From contig JALEHB010000042.1 of NCBI GenBank assembly GCA_022763285.1, positions 1-38,830 of the forward strand: DNA of 38,830 bases, in the 5' to 3' direction. Each line of letters begins with the position of its first letter. Position 1 is the first letter of the stretch. The stretch is from Pseudomonadales bacterium. GTDB lineage: Bacteria; Pseudomonadota; Gammaproteobacteria; Pseudomonadales; Pseudohongiellaceae. A program made the translations under genes and the position numbers. The notes under the pieces were generated by a model. The model was not told the origin of the DNA. It did not search any database and saw only the letters and a program-made list of their open reading frames with translations. Positions 14,176 through 24,316 of this stretch are shown piece after piece.

Positions 14176-15147
14176 CTAGCCAGCGCGTTCCACGGCTACA
14201 TCCACCAGTTGGTGGAGACTGTCCAGGTAGGGGCTGGCAGGCAGACCCTGCAGACACTGGCGGGCCGCATCAGCTTCCGCCCGGGCCATATTGCGAGTGT
14301 AGTCCAGGGCGTCGGAGGCGCGTACGATCTGGATCACATTCTGCAGCATGCTGGATTCCACCTTGTCGGTCTGAAGGGCTTCGCGAATCCATTGTTGTTC
14401 CTCGGCGCTGCCGTTCTGCAGGACCCGGATCAGGGGCAGGGTAGGCTTGCCTTCGGCCAGGTCATCGCCGACATTTTTGCCCATGGCTTCGGCATCACCG
14501 TCATAGTCCAGCGCGTCGTCCACCAACTGGAAGGCAATGCCCAGATGATTGCCGCAGGCTTTCAGGGAAGCTTCCAGACTGCTGTCGGCGCCGGCGAGGA
14601 TAGCACCACATTGGGCTGCCGCCTGGAACAGGATGGCAGTCTTGCTCTGGATCACCTGCATATAGGTGTCTTCATTGGCATTGACGTTGGATTTGGAAAT
14701 GAGTTGCAGGACTTCGCCTTCGGCAATCCTGTTGGTGGTGTCGGCCATGATCTCCATGATGCGCATATCACCGATCTGCACCAGAATCTGGAAAGCCCGG
14801 GAATAGATGAAATCTCCCACCAGCACGCTGGAGGGGTTATTCCAGTTGGCATTGACCGTGGGGCGGCCACGTCGCAGGGTGGACATATCCACCACATCGT
14901 CATGGAGCAGGGTGGCGGTATGGATGAACTCGATCACCGCAGCCATGGCGATATGGCGATCATCGCGGATATCGCAGGCACGGGCCGCCAGCAGCACCAG
15001 TAGCGGGCGCAGGCGCTTGCCGCCAGCATCGACAATATAGTGGCCGATATTCTCAACCAGTGGCACATTGGAGTGCAGTTGCTCGACAATAAAGCCGTTT
15101 ACGGCTTCAAAATCTGATTCCACGGCCGCGCGTAGTTCCTGGTACAT
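14176..15147 (-). CDS. ispB: Octaprenyl (polyprenyl) diphosphate synthase
   Basis: Trans-prenyltransferase of 323 aa that extends farnesyl diphosphate with isopentenyl diphosphate to make the ubiquinone side chain. The first aspartate-rich motif, DDVVD (83-87), is preceded by FIHTATLLH. GGKRLRP (42-48) binds diphosphate, KTAILFQAAAQ is the helix typical of long-chain synthases, and the second motif is QLVDDALDY. I prefer ATG 15147 to the track's TTG at 15162, because it gives the same length as E. coli IspB (323 aa). It is divergent from rplU, as in E. coli and Pseudomonas, which supports orthology. Chain length cannot be read reliably; C8 or C9 is likely. Confidence 0.94.
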   Translation of the reverse strand: MYQELRAAVESDFEAVNGFIVEQLHSNVPLVENIGHYIVDAGGKRLRPLLVLLAARACDIRDDRHIAMAAVIEFIHTATLLHDDVVDMSTLRRGRPTVNANWNNPSSVLVGDFIYSRAFQILVQIGDMRIMEIMADTTNRIAEGEVLQLISKSNVNANEDTYMQVIQSKTAILFQAAAQCGAILAGADSSLEASLKACGNHLGIAFQLVDDALDYDGDAEAMGKNVGDDLAEGKPTLPLIRVLQNGSAEEQQWIREALQTDKVESSMLQNVIQIVRASDALDYTRNMARAEADAARQCLQGLPASPYLDSLHQLVDVAVERAG

Positions 15148-15350
15148 CTGTGCTGGGTCCAATATAGGGCTGCAGGGGCCGGGTTAAACAGCGCCGGGTC
15201 CGGCAGAGTCAGGTTTTAGTCTCGGGATAGCGGGGCAGCATGCTAGGCACCCGGCTCCAAGCTGTCAAGTCGGCGCAAGGCGCTGATTATGGGGGGAATT
15301 TGTCCTTTCCCGCCAGTGACCGGGACAGGCCCGGCAATCGCCAATTTCCC

Positions 15351-15379
15351 TTGCTTCGACCCCGGCTATCCCGTACAAT
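15351..15379 (+). promoter_or_regulatory. Sigma-70 promoter for the rplU-rpmA operon
   Basis: TTGCTT (15351-15356), a 17-bp spacer and TACAAT (15374-15379) give a strong promoter. The predicted start near 15386 leaves a leader of about 52 nt before L21. Confidence 0.75.
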
Positions 15380-15384
15380 CCACG

Positions 15385-15416
15385 CCCCTGTAAGGAATGG
15401 GGTTATCTTAATCCCC
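15385..15416 (+). promoter_or_regulatory. rplU leader with two mutually exclusive hairpins
   Basis: One GGGG block (15399-15402) can pair with CCCC before it (15385-15388) or with CCCC after it (15413-15416), giving two competing short stems ahead of the L21 ribosome site. Such an arrangement could support feedback control of ribosomal protein synthesis. The stems are short and the idea is untested. Confidence 0.35.
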
Positions 15417-15437
15417 GAATGAGCTCTGGAGACGGTT

Positions 15438-15749
15438 ATGTACGCGGTTTTTGAGAGTGGTGGCAAGCAGCACAAAGTGAAAGAGGGCGAAGTCCTCAAA
15501 CTGGAAAAGCTGGATGCGGCCACTGGTGACAAGGTCAGTTTTGACAAGATTCTGATGGTTGGCGAAGGCGAATCTGTCAAGATTGGCACGCCTTACGTAG
15601 AGGGTGGTGAAGTGACTGCTGAGGTAGTGCAGCAGGCTCGTCACAAGAAAGTGACTATTATCAAGTTCAACCGTCGCAAGCACTCTCGCAAGCAGCAGGG
15701 TCACCGTCAGTGGTTCACTGAGGTCAAGATCACTGGAATCAAAGGATAA
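15438..15749 (+). CDS. rplU: 50S ribosomal protein L21
   Basis: Protein of 103 aa, the standard bacterial L21 length. It opens [17 protein letters not shown] and contains [18 protein letters not shown], the basic 23S rRNA-binding region near the C-terminus. It is a component of the large subunit. TGGAG precedes the ATG. It is followed by L27 after 13 nt, as in nearly all bacteria. Confidence 0.98.
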   Translation: MYAVFESGGKQHKVKEGEVLKLEKLDAATGDKVSFDKILMVGEGESVKIGTPYVEGGEVTAEVVQQARHKKVTIIKFNRRKHSRKQQGHRQWFTEVKITGIKG

Positions 15750-15762
15750 GCAGGAGTAGATA

Positions 15763-16020
15763 ATGGCACATAAGAAAGCAGGCGGTAGTACCAATAACGG
15801 TCGCGATTCCATATCGAAACGGCTTGGTGTCAAGCTTTTCGGTGGTCAGGAAGTGCGTGCCGGCAATATCATTATCCGCCAGCGTGGCACCAAGGTTCAT
15901 CCTGGTGAGAATGTTGGCTGTGGCAAGGACCACACGCTGTTCGCCAAGGCTGATGGCACTGTAAAATTCAGTGTGCGCGGCCCCAAGTCTCGCAAATATG
16001 TAAGCATCGAGACGGCCTAG
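15763..16020 (+). CDS. rpmA: 50S ribosomal protein L27
   Basis: Protein of 85 aa. It starts [16 protein letters not shown], the conserved tail that reaches toward the peptidyl-transferase centre. There is no cleavable N-terminal extension of the Firmicutes type. [20 protein letters not shown] is the conserved core. It is co-transcribed with rplU, with a terminator directly after. Confidence 0.98.
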   Translation: MAHKKAGGSTNNGRDSISKRLGVKLFGGQEVRAGNIIIRQRGTKVHPGENVGCGKDHTLFAKADGTVKFSVRGPKSRKYVSIETA

Positions 16021-16039
16021 AGCAGCAAGCAGGATCCTG

Positions 16040-18405
<2,366 letters not shown>

Positions 18406-18445
18406 TGAGGGGCTCCCTGGCAGGGCCAGACCCGGATTTCAGACA

Positions 18446-18476
18446 ATAAAAAACCGGCCAGGGGCCGGTTTTTTAT
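18446..18476. terminator. Bidirectional terminator between proB and rpsT
   Basis: AAAAAACCGGCC, a 4-nt loop and GGCCGGTTTTTT form a GC stem with A and T tracts on opposite sides. It serves convergent proB and rpsT. Confidence 0.93.
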
Positions 18477-18498
18477 TGGATCTTGCAGCTGGCAGTGA

Positions 18499-18762
18499 TT
18501 AGGCGAGGGCCTTGACCGCAGCATTCAGGCGGCTCTTGTGCCGTGCAGCCTTGTTCTTGTGGATAATGCCCTTGTTGGCCATGCGATCGATTACCGGCAC
18601 AGCGGCATTGTAAGCCTCGGTCGCCGCCTTGTGATCACCACCCGCGATTGCAGAGTCCACTTTCTTGATATAGGTGCGGACCATGGAACGGAAAGAGGCG
18701 TTATGACGACGGCGTTTTTCGCCTTGTCGGGCACGCTTGCGGGATTGAGGAAAATTAGCCAA
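18499..18762 (-). CDS. rpsT: 30S ribosomal protein S20
   Basis: Protein of 87 aa, the standard length. It starts [21 protein letters not shown], followed by the long-helix pattern of S20 ([16 protein letters not shown]) and [19 protein letters not shown] at the C-terminus, which binds 16S rRNA. AAGGAG lies 6-7 nt upstream of the ATG. It is divergent from murJ, the arrangement seen in many gammaproteobacteria. Confidence 0.98.
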   Translation of the reverse strand: MANFPQSRKRARQGEKRRRHNASFRSMVRTYIKKVDSAIAGGDHKAATEAYNAAVPVIDRMANKGIIHKNKAARHKSRLNAAVKALA

Positions 18763-18862
18763 TTGGGACTCCTTGAGAAACTATCTGTCTACTATCGATC
18801 TGCTCGTGAAAACGGGTTGATTTGGTTCAAAGGGGCTTTGGGCCCATTTTTGAAGGAGCGAC

Positions 18863-18891
18863 ACTATGCCGTTTTCGCTATTTGATGTCAA
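18863..18891 (-). promoter_or_regulatory. Sigma-70 promoter for rpsT
   Basis: On the minus strand a perfect TTGACA (18891-18886) is followed by a 17-bp spacer and CATAGT (18868-18863). The predicted leader is about 95 nt, which leaves room for the kind of translational autoregulation known for S20. Confidence 0.7.
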
Positions 18892-18959
18892 TAGCAAGCT
18901 GGCCGCAGAATCCGGCGCAAGGGCCTGAAAATTCAACTAATTCAACCGATAACCCCTTA

Positions 18960-19009
18960 GTGGGTGAGAAGTGGGTGAGAAGCGGGAGAGAACTGAGTGA
19001 GTAGTGGGG
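18960..19009 (+). repeat. Degenerate 11-bp tandem repeat upstream of murJ
   Basis: Units GTGGGTGAGAA, GTGGGTGAGAA, GCGGGAGAGAA and CTGAGTGAGTA, plus a partial GTGGGG, follow one another without gaps. The 11-bp period is close to one DNA helical turn. It ends about 50 bp before the murJ start codon and is purine-rich on the coding strand. Confidence 0.8.
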
Positions 19010-19060
19010 CAGCGGCGGGCTGTCATCAGGACTTCGCCCCGGCGCAGCGGATTAAACAGA

Positions 19061-20656
19061 ATGCAGGATAGCAACACAGACAAGCAGCCGGAGGCTGGCC
19101 AGGCAGGCGCCACAGCGTCAGCCGAACCGGGCCTGTTGCGTTCCAGCGGCGTCACCGGATCCATGACCATGGTTTCCCGGGTGCTGGGCCTGTGCCGTGA
19201 CATCGTCATTGCCCGGGTTTTCGGCACCAGCGATGGCGCTGATGCCTTTTTTCTGGCCAACAAGATTCCCAATTTCATGCGCCGGCTGTTTGCAGAAGGG
19301 GCCTTCAACCAGGCCTTCGTGCCGGTATTGTCAGAGTATCGCAGCAAACACAGCCATGGCGATGTGCAGGGTCTGATCAATGCGGTCACTGCCAGCCTGG
19401 GGGGATTCCTCAGTCTGTTGACTGTTGTGGTGTTGATTGCCGCGCCGCTGCTGGCGGTGCCCATTGCCTATGGCTTTACCGATGAGCCGGCCAAATTCCA
19501 GCTGTTTGTAGAAATGTTGCGCATCACCTTTCCCTATTTGCTGCTGATATCCATGACGGCCTTGTGTGGTGCCATTCTCAACAGCTATGGCCGCTTTGCC
19601 GTGCCGGCCATCACGCCGGCATTGCTGAATATCTCCCTGATCAGTTGTTCCTTCCTGCTGGTGCCCTATATGCGGGTGCCGGAGTTGGCCCTGGCCTGGG
19701 CGGTACTGATTGCCGGCTTTGCCCAGTTACTGTTCCAGTTGCCATTTCTTGCCCGCATGCGACTGCTGCCGGTGCCGAAGCCAGCCCCCGGTCACGAAGG
19801 GGTCAGTCGTATCAAGAAGCTGATGGTGCCGGCATTGTTCGGTGTTTCGGTCAGCCAGATCAATTTGCTGCTGGACACTGTCATTGCCTCATTGCTGGTG
19901 GCGGGCAGTGTCTCCTGGCTGTATTTCTCCGACCGCCTGATGGAACTGCCCCTGGGCACCTTTGGTATTGCCATTGCCATCGTGGTGCTGCCGAGCCTGT
20001 CCCGCCGCCATGCGGAACAATCCATGGCGGAATTCGCCGAAACCCTGGATTGGGCCCTGAGACTGATTTGTCTGATTGCCGTGCCGGCCACGGTGGCCCT
20101 GGTTTATCTGGCGGAGCCGCTGCTGATAACCCTGTTCCTGAATGACAATTTCACCGTGGTGGATGTGAGCAGTGCGGCCGGCTCCCTGCGCGCCTATGCA
20201 GTGGGCCTGCTGGCCTTCATGGCCATCAAGATTTTCGCGCCGGGTTACTACGCCCGTCAGGACACCGCTACGCCGGTGCGTATCGGGGTGGTAGCCATGG
20301 TCGCCAATATGCTCATGAATATTGGCTTTTATGTTGCCGGCTATGCCCATGTAGGCCTGGCCCTGGCGACTTCGCTGGCGGCTTTTCTCAATGCCGGCCT
20401 GCTCTGGGCCGGCTTGCTGCGAGATGGCGCCTTCCGCTTCCAGGCTGGCTGGGCTGTTTTCCTGCTGCGGCTGCTATTGGCCAATGTCATTATGCTGGCC
20501 TTTCTGGTGCTCATGGCCGGTGCCTGGCAGCAGTGGATCGACTGGAGCCTGCAGCAACGGGTACTGCAAATGGCCGTGCTGGTACTGGGCGGAGTTTGCC
20601 TCTATGTGGCAGTGCTGTTTATAGTGGGATTGCGCTGGCGGCATATTTACCGCTGA
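19061..20656 (+). CDS. murJ: Lipid II flippase MurJ
   Basis: Inner-membrane MOP-superfamily flippase of 531 aa with about 14 hydrophobic segments. It moves the peptidoglycan precursor lipid II to the periplasmic face. Conserved sequences include MVSRVLGLCRDIVIARVFG (about 36-54), DAFFLANKIPNFMRRLFAEGAFNQAFVPV and SWLYFSDRLMELPLGTFGIA. Arginine residues in the first block correspond to those lining the central cavity of characterised MurJ. I chose ATG 19061 because the N-terminus then precedes the first helix by a short hydrophilic tail; the ribosome site is weak. In many relatives ribF follows murJ, but here a DUF2007 gene does. Confidence 0.96.
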   Translation: MQDSNTDKQPEAGQAGATASAEPGLLRSSGVTGSMTMVSRVLGLCRDIVIARVFGTSDGADAFFLANKIPNFMRRLFAEGAFNQAFVPVLSEYRSKHSHGDVQGLINAVTASLGGFLSLLTVVVLIAAPLLAVPIAYGFTDEPAKFQLFVEMLRITFPYLLLISMTALCGAILNSYGRFAVPAITPALLNISLISCSFLLVPYMRVPELALAWAVLIAGFAQLLFQLPFLARMRLLPVPKPAPGHEGVSRIKKLMVPALFGVSVSQINLLLDTVIASLLVAGSVSWLYFSDRLMELPLGTFGIAIAIVVLPSLSRRHAEQSMAEFAETLDWALRLICLIAVPATVALVYLAEPLLITLFLNDNFTVVDVSSAAGSLRAYAVGLLAFMAIKIFAPGYYARQDTATPVRIGVVAMVANMLMNIGFYVAGYAHVGLALATSLAAFLNAGLLWAGLLRDGAFRFQAGWAVFLLRLLLANVIMLAFLVLMAGAWQQWIDWSLQQRVLQMAVLVLGGVCLYVAVLFIVGLRWRHIYR

Positions 20657-20681
20657 GTCCGTTGGTGACGCTATCGATTTT

Positions 20682-21002
20682 ATGCAGAAAATCTATACAT
20701 CCGACACGGTGGCCATGGCCTGGCATCTGCGCAATGTGCTGGAGCAGCATGATATTCAGGCCCAGGTACGCAATGCTAGGCTCTACTCGGTAGCGGGTGA
20801 ATTACCAATTAATGAGTGTCTGCCGGAAATCTGGGTAGGCCCGCTGGATGTTCGCCGGGCCGAGCAAATCATCAAGGACCTGCAACCGGGCAGTGAAGAA
20901 GTGGGGCCGGACTGGCAGTGTCAGACTTGTAATGAAGCCAATGCTGCTACTTTCGGGATTTGCTGGAACTGTCAGGCTGTTCATGCCGAAAACGCCGGAT
21001 AG
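20682..21002 (+). CDS. DUF2007-type protein with C-terminal zinc finger
   Basis: Protein of 106 aa. Residues 1-66 (MQKIYTSDTVAMAWHLRNVL, GELPINECLPEIWV, RAEQIIKD) match the small ferredoxin-like fold of DUF2007 putative signal-transducing proteins. After a linker, WQCQTCNEANAATFGICWNC (about 78-97) is a RanBP2-like zinc ribbon with four cysteines, a form that binds RNA or peptides in other proteins. The combination suggests an adaptor, but no function is known. It begins 25 nt after murJ and is followed 21 nt later by the hydrolase gene, so all three may share a transcript. Confidence 0.78.
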   Translation: MQKIYTSDTVAMAWHLRNVLEQHDIQAQVRNARLYSVAGELPINECLPEIWVGPLDVRRAEQIIKDLQPGSEEVGPDWQCQTCNEANAATFGICWNCQAVHAENAG

Positions 21003-21023
21003 GCCAATCTTCATCTTGTCGCC

Positions 21024-21758
21024 ATGAAAACACTGATCGCCCTTGTTTGTCTGCTGGTCAGTCCCGTGCTGGCGGCTGAAGAATGTGTGGTGTTACTGCA
21101 TGGCCTGGCGCGGGTCTCAGATTCCATGGCCGAGTTGGAGAGAAAGCTGGAGCGCAGCGGTATGCGCTCGGTCAATATCAGCTATCCTTCCCGGCGTCAT
21201 CCCATTGCAGAGCTGGCCCGGGATGCGGTGGGCAGAGGGCTGGCCGCTTGCCGCGAAACAGCCGAAGTCGGAGCGATTGCCGCTGATGGTGAAACGGTTG
21301 CGGCCAGCCGCATACATTTTGTGACCCATTCCCTGGGTGGCATTCTGCTGCGGGTCTATCTGCAGGAGCAGGCGATTCCGGAACTGGGCAGGGTGGTCAT
21401 GCTCGGGCCGCCCAATCAGGGCAGCAGCCTGGCCCAGGGTCTGAAAGGGGTTCCCGGTTTCGGCTTTCTGGGGCCAGCCGGGCAGGCACTGGGCACCGAT
21501 GATGAAAGCATTATCAATGAACTGGGGCCGGTGGATTTCGAGCTGGGGGTGATTGCCGGTGACCTGGCCCTGAATCCTCTGGGGCTGCTATTGATCGACG
21601 GGCCCAATGACAGTGTGGTTAGTGTCCAGAGTACCCGGGTTGCGGGGATGAAAGAGCATATTACCCTGCCGGTCATGCATACCCTGATGATGCGGGACAA
21701 CGAAGTCATTGATCACAGCATCCATTTTCTGAAAACCGGAAACTTTATTCCTCAGTGA
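21024..21758 (+). CDS. Exported alpha/beta-hydrolase, lipase-like
   Basis: Protein of 244 aa. The signal peptide is MKTLIALVCLLVSPVLAA, then VVLLHGLARVSDSM supplies the oxyanion-hole HG. The nucleophile elbow is THSLGG (about 99-104), normally GHSLGG in lipases. The probable acid is in IDGPNDSVVSV and the catalytic histidine in PVMHTLMM near 215. It resembles small PGAP1/triacylglycerol-lipase-like proteins, so an ester or acyl substrate in the periplasm is likely. The last ten codons lie in the first unit of a 26-bp triplication, and its TGA is created at the junction with the second unit. The original C-terminus may therefore have been altered. Confidence 0.82.
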   Translation: MKTLIALVCLLVSPVLAAEECVVLLHGLARVSDSMAELERKLERSGMRSVNISYPSRRHPIAELARDAVGRGLAACRETAEVGAIAADGETVAASRIHFVTHSLGGILLRVYLQEQAIPELGRVVMLGPPNQGSSLAQGLKGVPGFGFLGPAGQALGTDDESIINELGPVDFELGVIAGDLALNPLGLLLIDGPNDSVVSVQSTRVAGMKEHITLPVMHTLMMRDNEVIDHSIHFLKTGNFIPQ

Positions 21759-21807
21759 AAACCGAAAACTTTGTTCCTCAGTGAAAACCGAAACCTTTGT
21801 TTCCCAG
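21730..21807 (+). repeat. 26-bp direct repeat in three tandem copies
   Basis: Units at 21730-21755, 21756-21781 and 21782-21807 all begin TGAAAACCG and end CAG. Unit 2 differs from unit 1 at two positions, and unit 3 from unit 2 at three. The array spans the end of the hydrolase gene and reaches to two bases before the next start codon. Since 26 is not a multiple of three, copy-number change would alter the reading frame. Confidence 0.95.
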
Positions 21808-21809
21808 TA

Positions 21810-22484
21810 ATGACAGCCGATCAAGCAACTGACAATCACGACAAGGCCTCCAGGCCTGAGTATCTGGCGCGCTGGTTTCTGCTGGCGGCGCTCTCCAGTT
21901 TGCGCCAGGAAAACTGGCAGCAGCTTGCCGACAGTAGTCTCGATGCAGAACTGGAAGACGCTCTGGTGGCCCAGTTTCTGGCGGACAATGCCGCCCGGCG
22001 ATCGCTGCTAACGGTGCTGCGGGATCCGCGCTTTCTGGAACGACTGCCAACATTTGGCCAGCAGCGCGATCCTGCTCGCGGCATGCTTGCCGATTCCACC
22101 CTGGCCTTCAAGCGCGCTCGCTCTTTACTGGAACGCCATCAACTGCTGGACTCCGGGCCGACGGAAACGGGCGAGTCTGCCGGGCAGTCCCGACAGGATA
22201 GCCAGGCCCCGGAGTCAATCGTGCAAAGGCGGGCGGCACGCCGGGCAGTCCCTTTTTCTACTGCCGCCGAAGTATTCCCGCCCGGCCGCAACAAGCTTGA
22301 GGACGGGCAAGAGCAGATGAGTGATGAGGAATATGCCAGGCTGGAAGAGGCGCTGTCGCGGCCGATGCAGGAGTCGTCACCGCCGTCATCGGGATTTACC
22401 CTGAATGAGGAACGCCTCAGTCTGCTGGCCGGGCTGCTGGCAGGTTTGCTGCTGTTCGTACTTATCTGGTGGTTTTTTCTGTAG
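21810..22484 (+). CDS. Tail-anchored membrane protein of unknown function
   Basis: Protein of 224 aa from ATG 21810; the track start uses a TTG inside the tandem repeat and is less likely. Residues 20-110 are charged and predicted helical (ARWFLLAALSSLRQENW, then LADNAARRSLLTVLRDPRFLERL). A low-complexity polar linker follows at about 115-200. A single hydrophobic segment, LSLLAGLLAGLLLFVLIWWFFL, ends the protein, so it is tail-anchored in the inner membrane with its bulk in the cytoplasm. I recognise no family. No good ribosome site is visible, because the repeat array occupies the upstream sequence. It is convergent with efpL. Confidence 0.7.
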   Translation: MTADQATDNHDKASRPEYLARWFLLAALSSLRQENWQQLADSSLDAELEDALVAQFLADNAARRSLLTVLRDPRFLERLPTFGQQRDPARGMLADSTLAFKRARSLLERHQLLDSGPTETGESAGQSRQDSQAPESIVQRRAARRAVPFSTAAEVFPPGRNKLEDGQEQMSDEEYARLEEALSRPMQESSPPSSGFTLNEERLSLLAGLLAGLLLFVLIWWFFL

Positions 22485-22501
22485 CGGTTTGCCGCCCGCC
22501 C

Positions 22502-23068
22502 TCAGGCTCTGGACATGAATTTGCCGGTTGCGGTATTCACTTTAACCAACTCGCCCGGTGCCAGGTATTCCGGCACCTGAATTTCAAGGCCGGTACTCAG
22601 TTTGGCCGTCTTGCTGCGGTTGGTGGCTGACGACCCGGTAATCGGTGGCGGTGTTTCGGTAATTTCAAGATTCACAGACTGGGGCATCTCGATCGCCACC
22701 AGTTCGCCATCCACCAGCAGGGCAATAATGCCTTCCTGCTGTTCCACCAGATAGGGCAGTTGCTCTTCGATGCGATCGCTGTTCAGGCCATACTGACTGT
22801 AGTCTTCCATGTTCATGAAGTAATGAATGTCGTCGTCCACGTAGGAGTACTGCACATCCACCCGCACACAATCCGCCTCACTCAGCAGATCCTCGCCCTT
22901 GAGTGATTCATCCCGCTTTTGCTGGGTGCGCAGATTGTAGAAGCGAATCTTGTAGAGCGTGGCGGCGCCACGGGAGCTGGGGGACTTGGCCTCCAGTTGG
23001 CGAACAATATGGGGATCGCCATCGATATCTACAATCATTCCTTTCTTCAGCTCACTGGCTTTTGGCAT
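22502..23068 (-). CDS. efpL: Elongation factor P-like protein EfpL (YeiP)
   Basis: Protein of 188 aa with three beta domains, as in EF-P. It starts MPKASELKKGM, and the loop that approaches the ribosomal P site reads SPSSRGAATLYK. The arginine takes the place of the modified lysine of true EF-P, which is diagnostic of the YeiP/EfpL subfamily. VNLEITETPP and STGLEIQVPEYLAPGE are conserved. It relieves ribosome stalling at proline-containing and some other sequences without needing the beta-lysine modification. Efp and its modifying enzymes are not in the window. The ATG at 23068 is well placed with the family start; it is divergent from the DAHP synthase gene. Confidence 0.95.
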   Translation of the reverse strand: MPKASELKKGMIVDIDGDPHIVRQLEAKSPSSRGAATLYKIRFYNLRTQQKRDESLKGEDLLSEADCVRVDVQYSYVDDDIHYFMNMEDYSQYGLNSDRIEEQLPYLVEQQEGIIALLVDGELVAIEMPQSVNLEITETPPPITGSSATNRSKTAKLSTGLEIQVPEYLAPGELVKVNTATGKFMSRA

Positions 23069-23144
23069 TGACTGGGCTCCGGTTCAATAATCAGCACGGA
23101 GGCGGAAGGTAGCAGCGCCATTGCATGCTGGCAAGCCCGGGGCT

Positions 23145-23173
23145 TTGAGTTGTCCGCGCGTTTCCCCCATAAT
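23145..23173 (+). promoter_or_regulatory. Sigma-70 promoter for DAHP synthase
   Basis: TTGAGT (23145-23150), 17 bp, CATAAT (23168-23173). The predicted leader is about 60 nt. No tryptophan- or tyrosine-type operator was recognised. Confidence 0.65.
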
Positions 23174-23239
23174 CCCCATCCGCCCTGTTTGCCAGCCGAC
23201 AGGCAGCGAGTCAAACCAGCAATTTTCAGGATTCTTGTC

Positions 23240-24316
23240 ATGAGTCAGAGTGCATCGGAAATCGAGAACTACCATATCATCGGCCATGAGGAACTGCCGC
23301 CACCGGATGAGGTGAAGAAGGAGTTCCCCCTGCAGGGCAAGGCCCTGGCGACCGTTGTCGAGGGACACCGTGCCGTGAAGGCCATTCTGGATGGTGAGGA
23401 TCATCGTCTCATTGTGGTGGTAGGGCCCTGTTCCATCCACAATCCGGAAGAAGCCCTGGAGTATGCCCGTCGTCTGAAAGCCCTGGCAGATGAACTGGCT
23501 GATGAGCTGCTGATACTGATGCGGGTTTACTTTGAAAAGCCACGGACCTCGGTAGGCTGGGAAGGGCTGATCTATGACCCCCATCTGGATGGCAGCCACC
23601 GTATCGATCATGGTATTCGCATTGGTCGCAAACTGATGCTGGATATTGCAGACATTGGTCTGCCCATCGCCATCGAAGCTCTGGATCTGATTTCACCGCA
23701 ATACCTGCAGGATCTGGTGAGCTGGACAGCCATTGGTGCCCGCACTACCGAATCTCCCACTCACCGCAAACTCGCCAGTGGCATTTCTTCGGCTATCGGT
23801 TTCAAGAACAATGTCAATGGCGACACCATGGTGGCCATCAATGCCATTCGCTCCGCCTCGGCGCCCCACAGCTTCATCAGTGTGACCGGTCAGGGCAAGG
23901 TGGCGGTTTTTCGCACCGAGGGCAATCCACATTGCCATCTGATCCTGCGAGGGGGCAAGTCACCCAATTATGATGCGGAGAGTGTGGCGGCCTGTGAGGC
24001 AGAGATGAAGACTGCCAGTATTCGCCCGAACATCATGGTGGATTGCAGTCATGCCAATTCCGGAAAGGATGCCGCCCGTCAGCCCGAAGTGCTGCATGAT
24101 ATTGCCGAGCAAATCAATCAGGGCAATGGGTCCATAGTCGGTGTCATGATCGAGAGTAATCTGGAAGAGGGTAATCAGCCCATTCCGGATGATCTGGCAG
24201 ATATCAGGCCGGGGGTTTCCATCACCGATGCCTGTATCGGCTGGGATCTGACGGCCACTTGTCTGCGGGATTTTGCCGCCAGTGTCAGTGGGGCCCTGAA
24301 AAAACGGAGCAGTTGA
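23240..24316 (+). CDS. aroG: 3-deoxy-7-phosphoheptulonate synthase, class I
   Basis: Protein of 358 aa. It condenses phosphoenolpyruvate and erythrose 4-phosphate, the first step of the shikimate pathway. The class I (AroF/G/H) pattern is plain: VVVGPCSIHNPEEALEYA (metal cysteine and PEP site, about 56-73), MRVYFEKPRTSVGWEGLI, GARTTESPTHRKLASG, LILRGGKSPNY and MVDCSHANSGKD. The true start is ATG 23240, with CAGGA upstream; the track adds 30 residues. Which aromatic amino acid inhibits it cannot be read with confidence, so the aroG symbol stands for the type and aroF or aroH is possible. It is convergent with an aromatic-type aminotransferase, with the stress-protein gene between. Confidence 0.95.
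   Translation: MSQSASEIENYHIIGHEELPPPDEVKKEFPLQGKALATVVEGHRAVKAILDGEDHRLIVVVGPCSIHNPEEALEYARRLKALADELADELLILMRVYFEKPRTSVGWEGLIYDPHLDGSHRIDHGIRIGRKLMLDIADIGLPIAIEALDLISPQYLQDLVSWTAIGARTTESPTHRKLASGISSAIGFKNNVNGDTMVAINAIRSASAPHSFISVTGQGKVAVFRTEGNPHCHLILRGGKSPNYDAESVAACEAEMKTASIRPNIMVDCSHANSGKDAARQPEVLHDIAEQINQGNGSIVGVMIESNLEEGNQPIPDDLADIRPGVSITDACIGWDLTATCLRDFAASVSGALKKRSS

Noticed and set aside
13524-14444. 306-residue plus-strand ORF
   Set aside because: It is antisense to the YSC84 lipoprotein and the 3' end of ispB, with composition typical of a shadow frame and no recognisable motif or ribosome site.
14041-15003. 320-residue plus-strand ORF
   Set aside because: It is a mirror frame of ispB; the real gene on the other strand has clear DDxxD motifs.
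18817-18830. FNR-like sequence TTGATTTGGTTCAA
   Set aside because: It lies inside the predicted rpsT leader, downstream of a strong TTGACA-17-CATAGT promoter, where an activator would not work. It is probably chance, although repression cannot be excluded.
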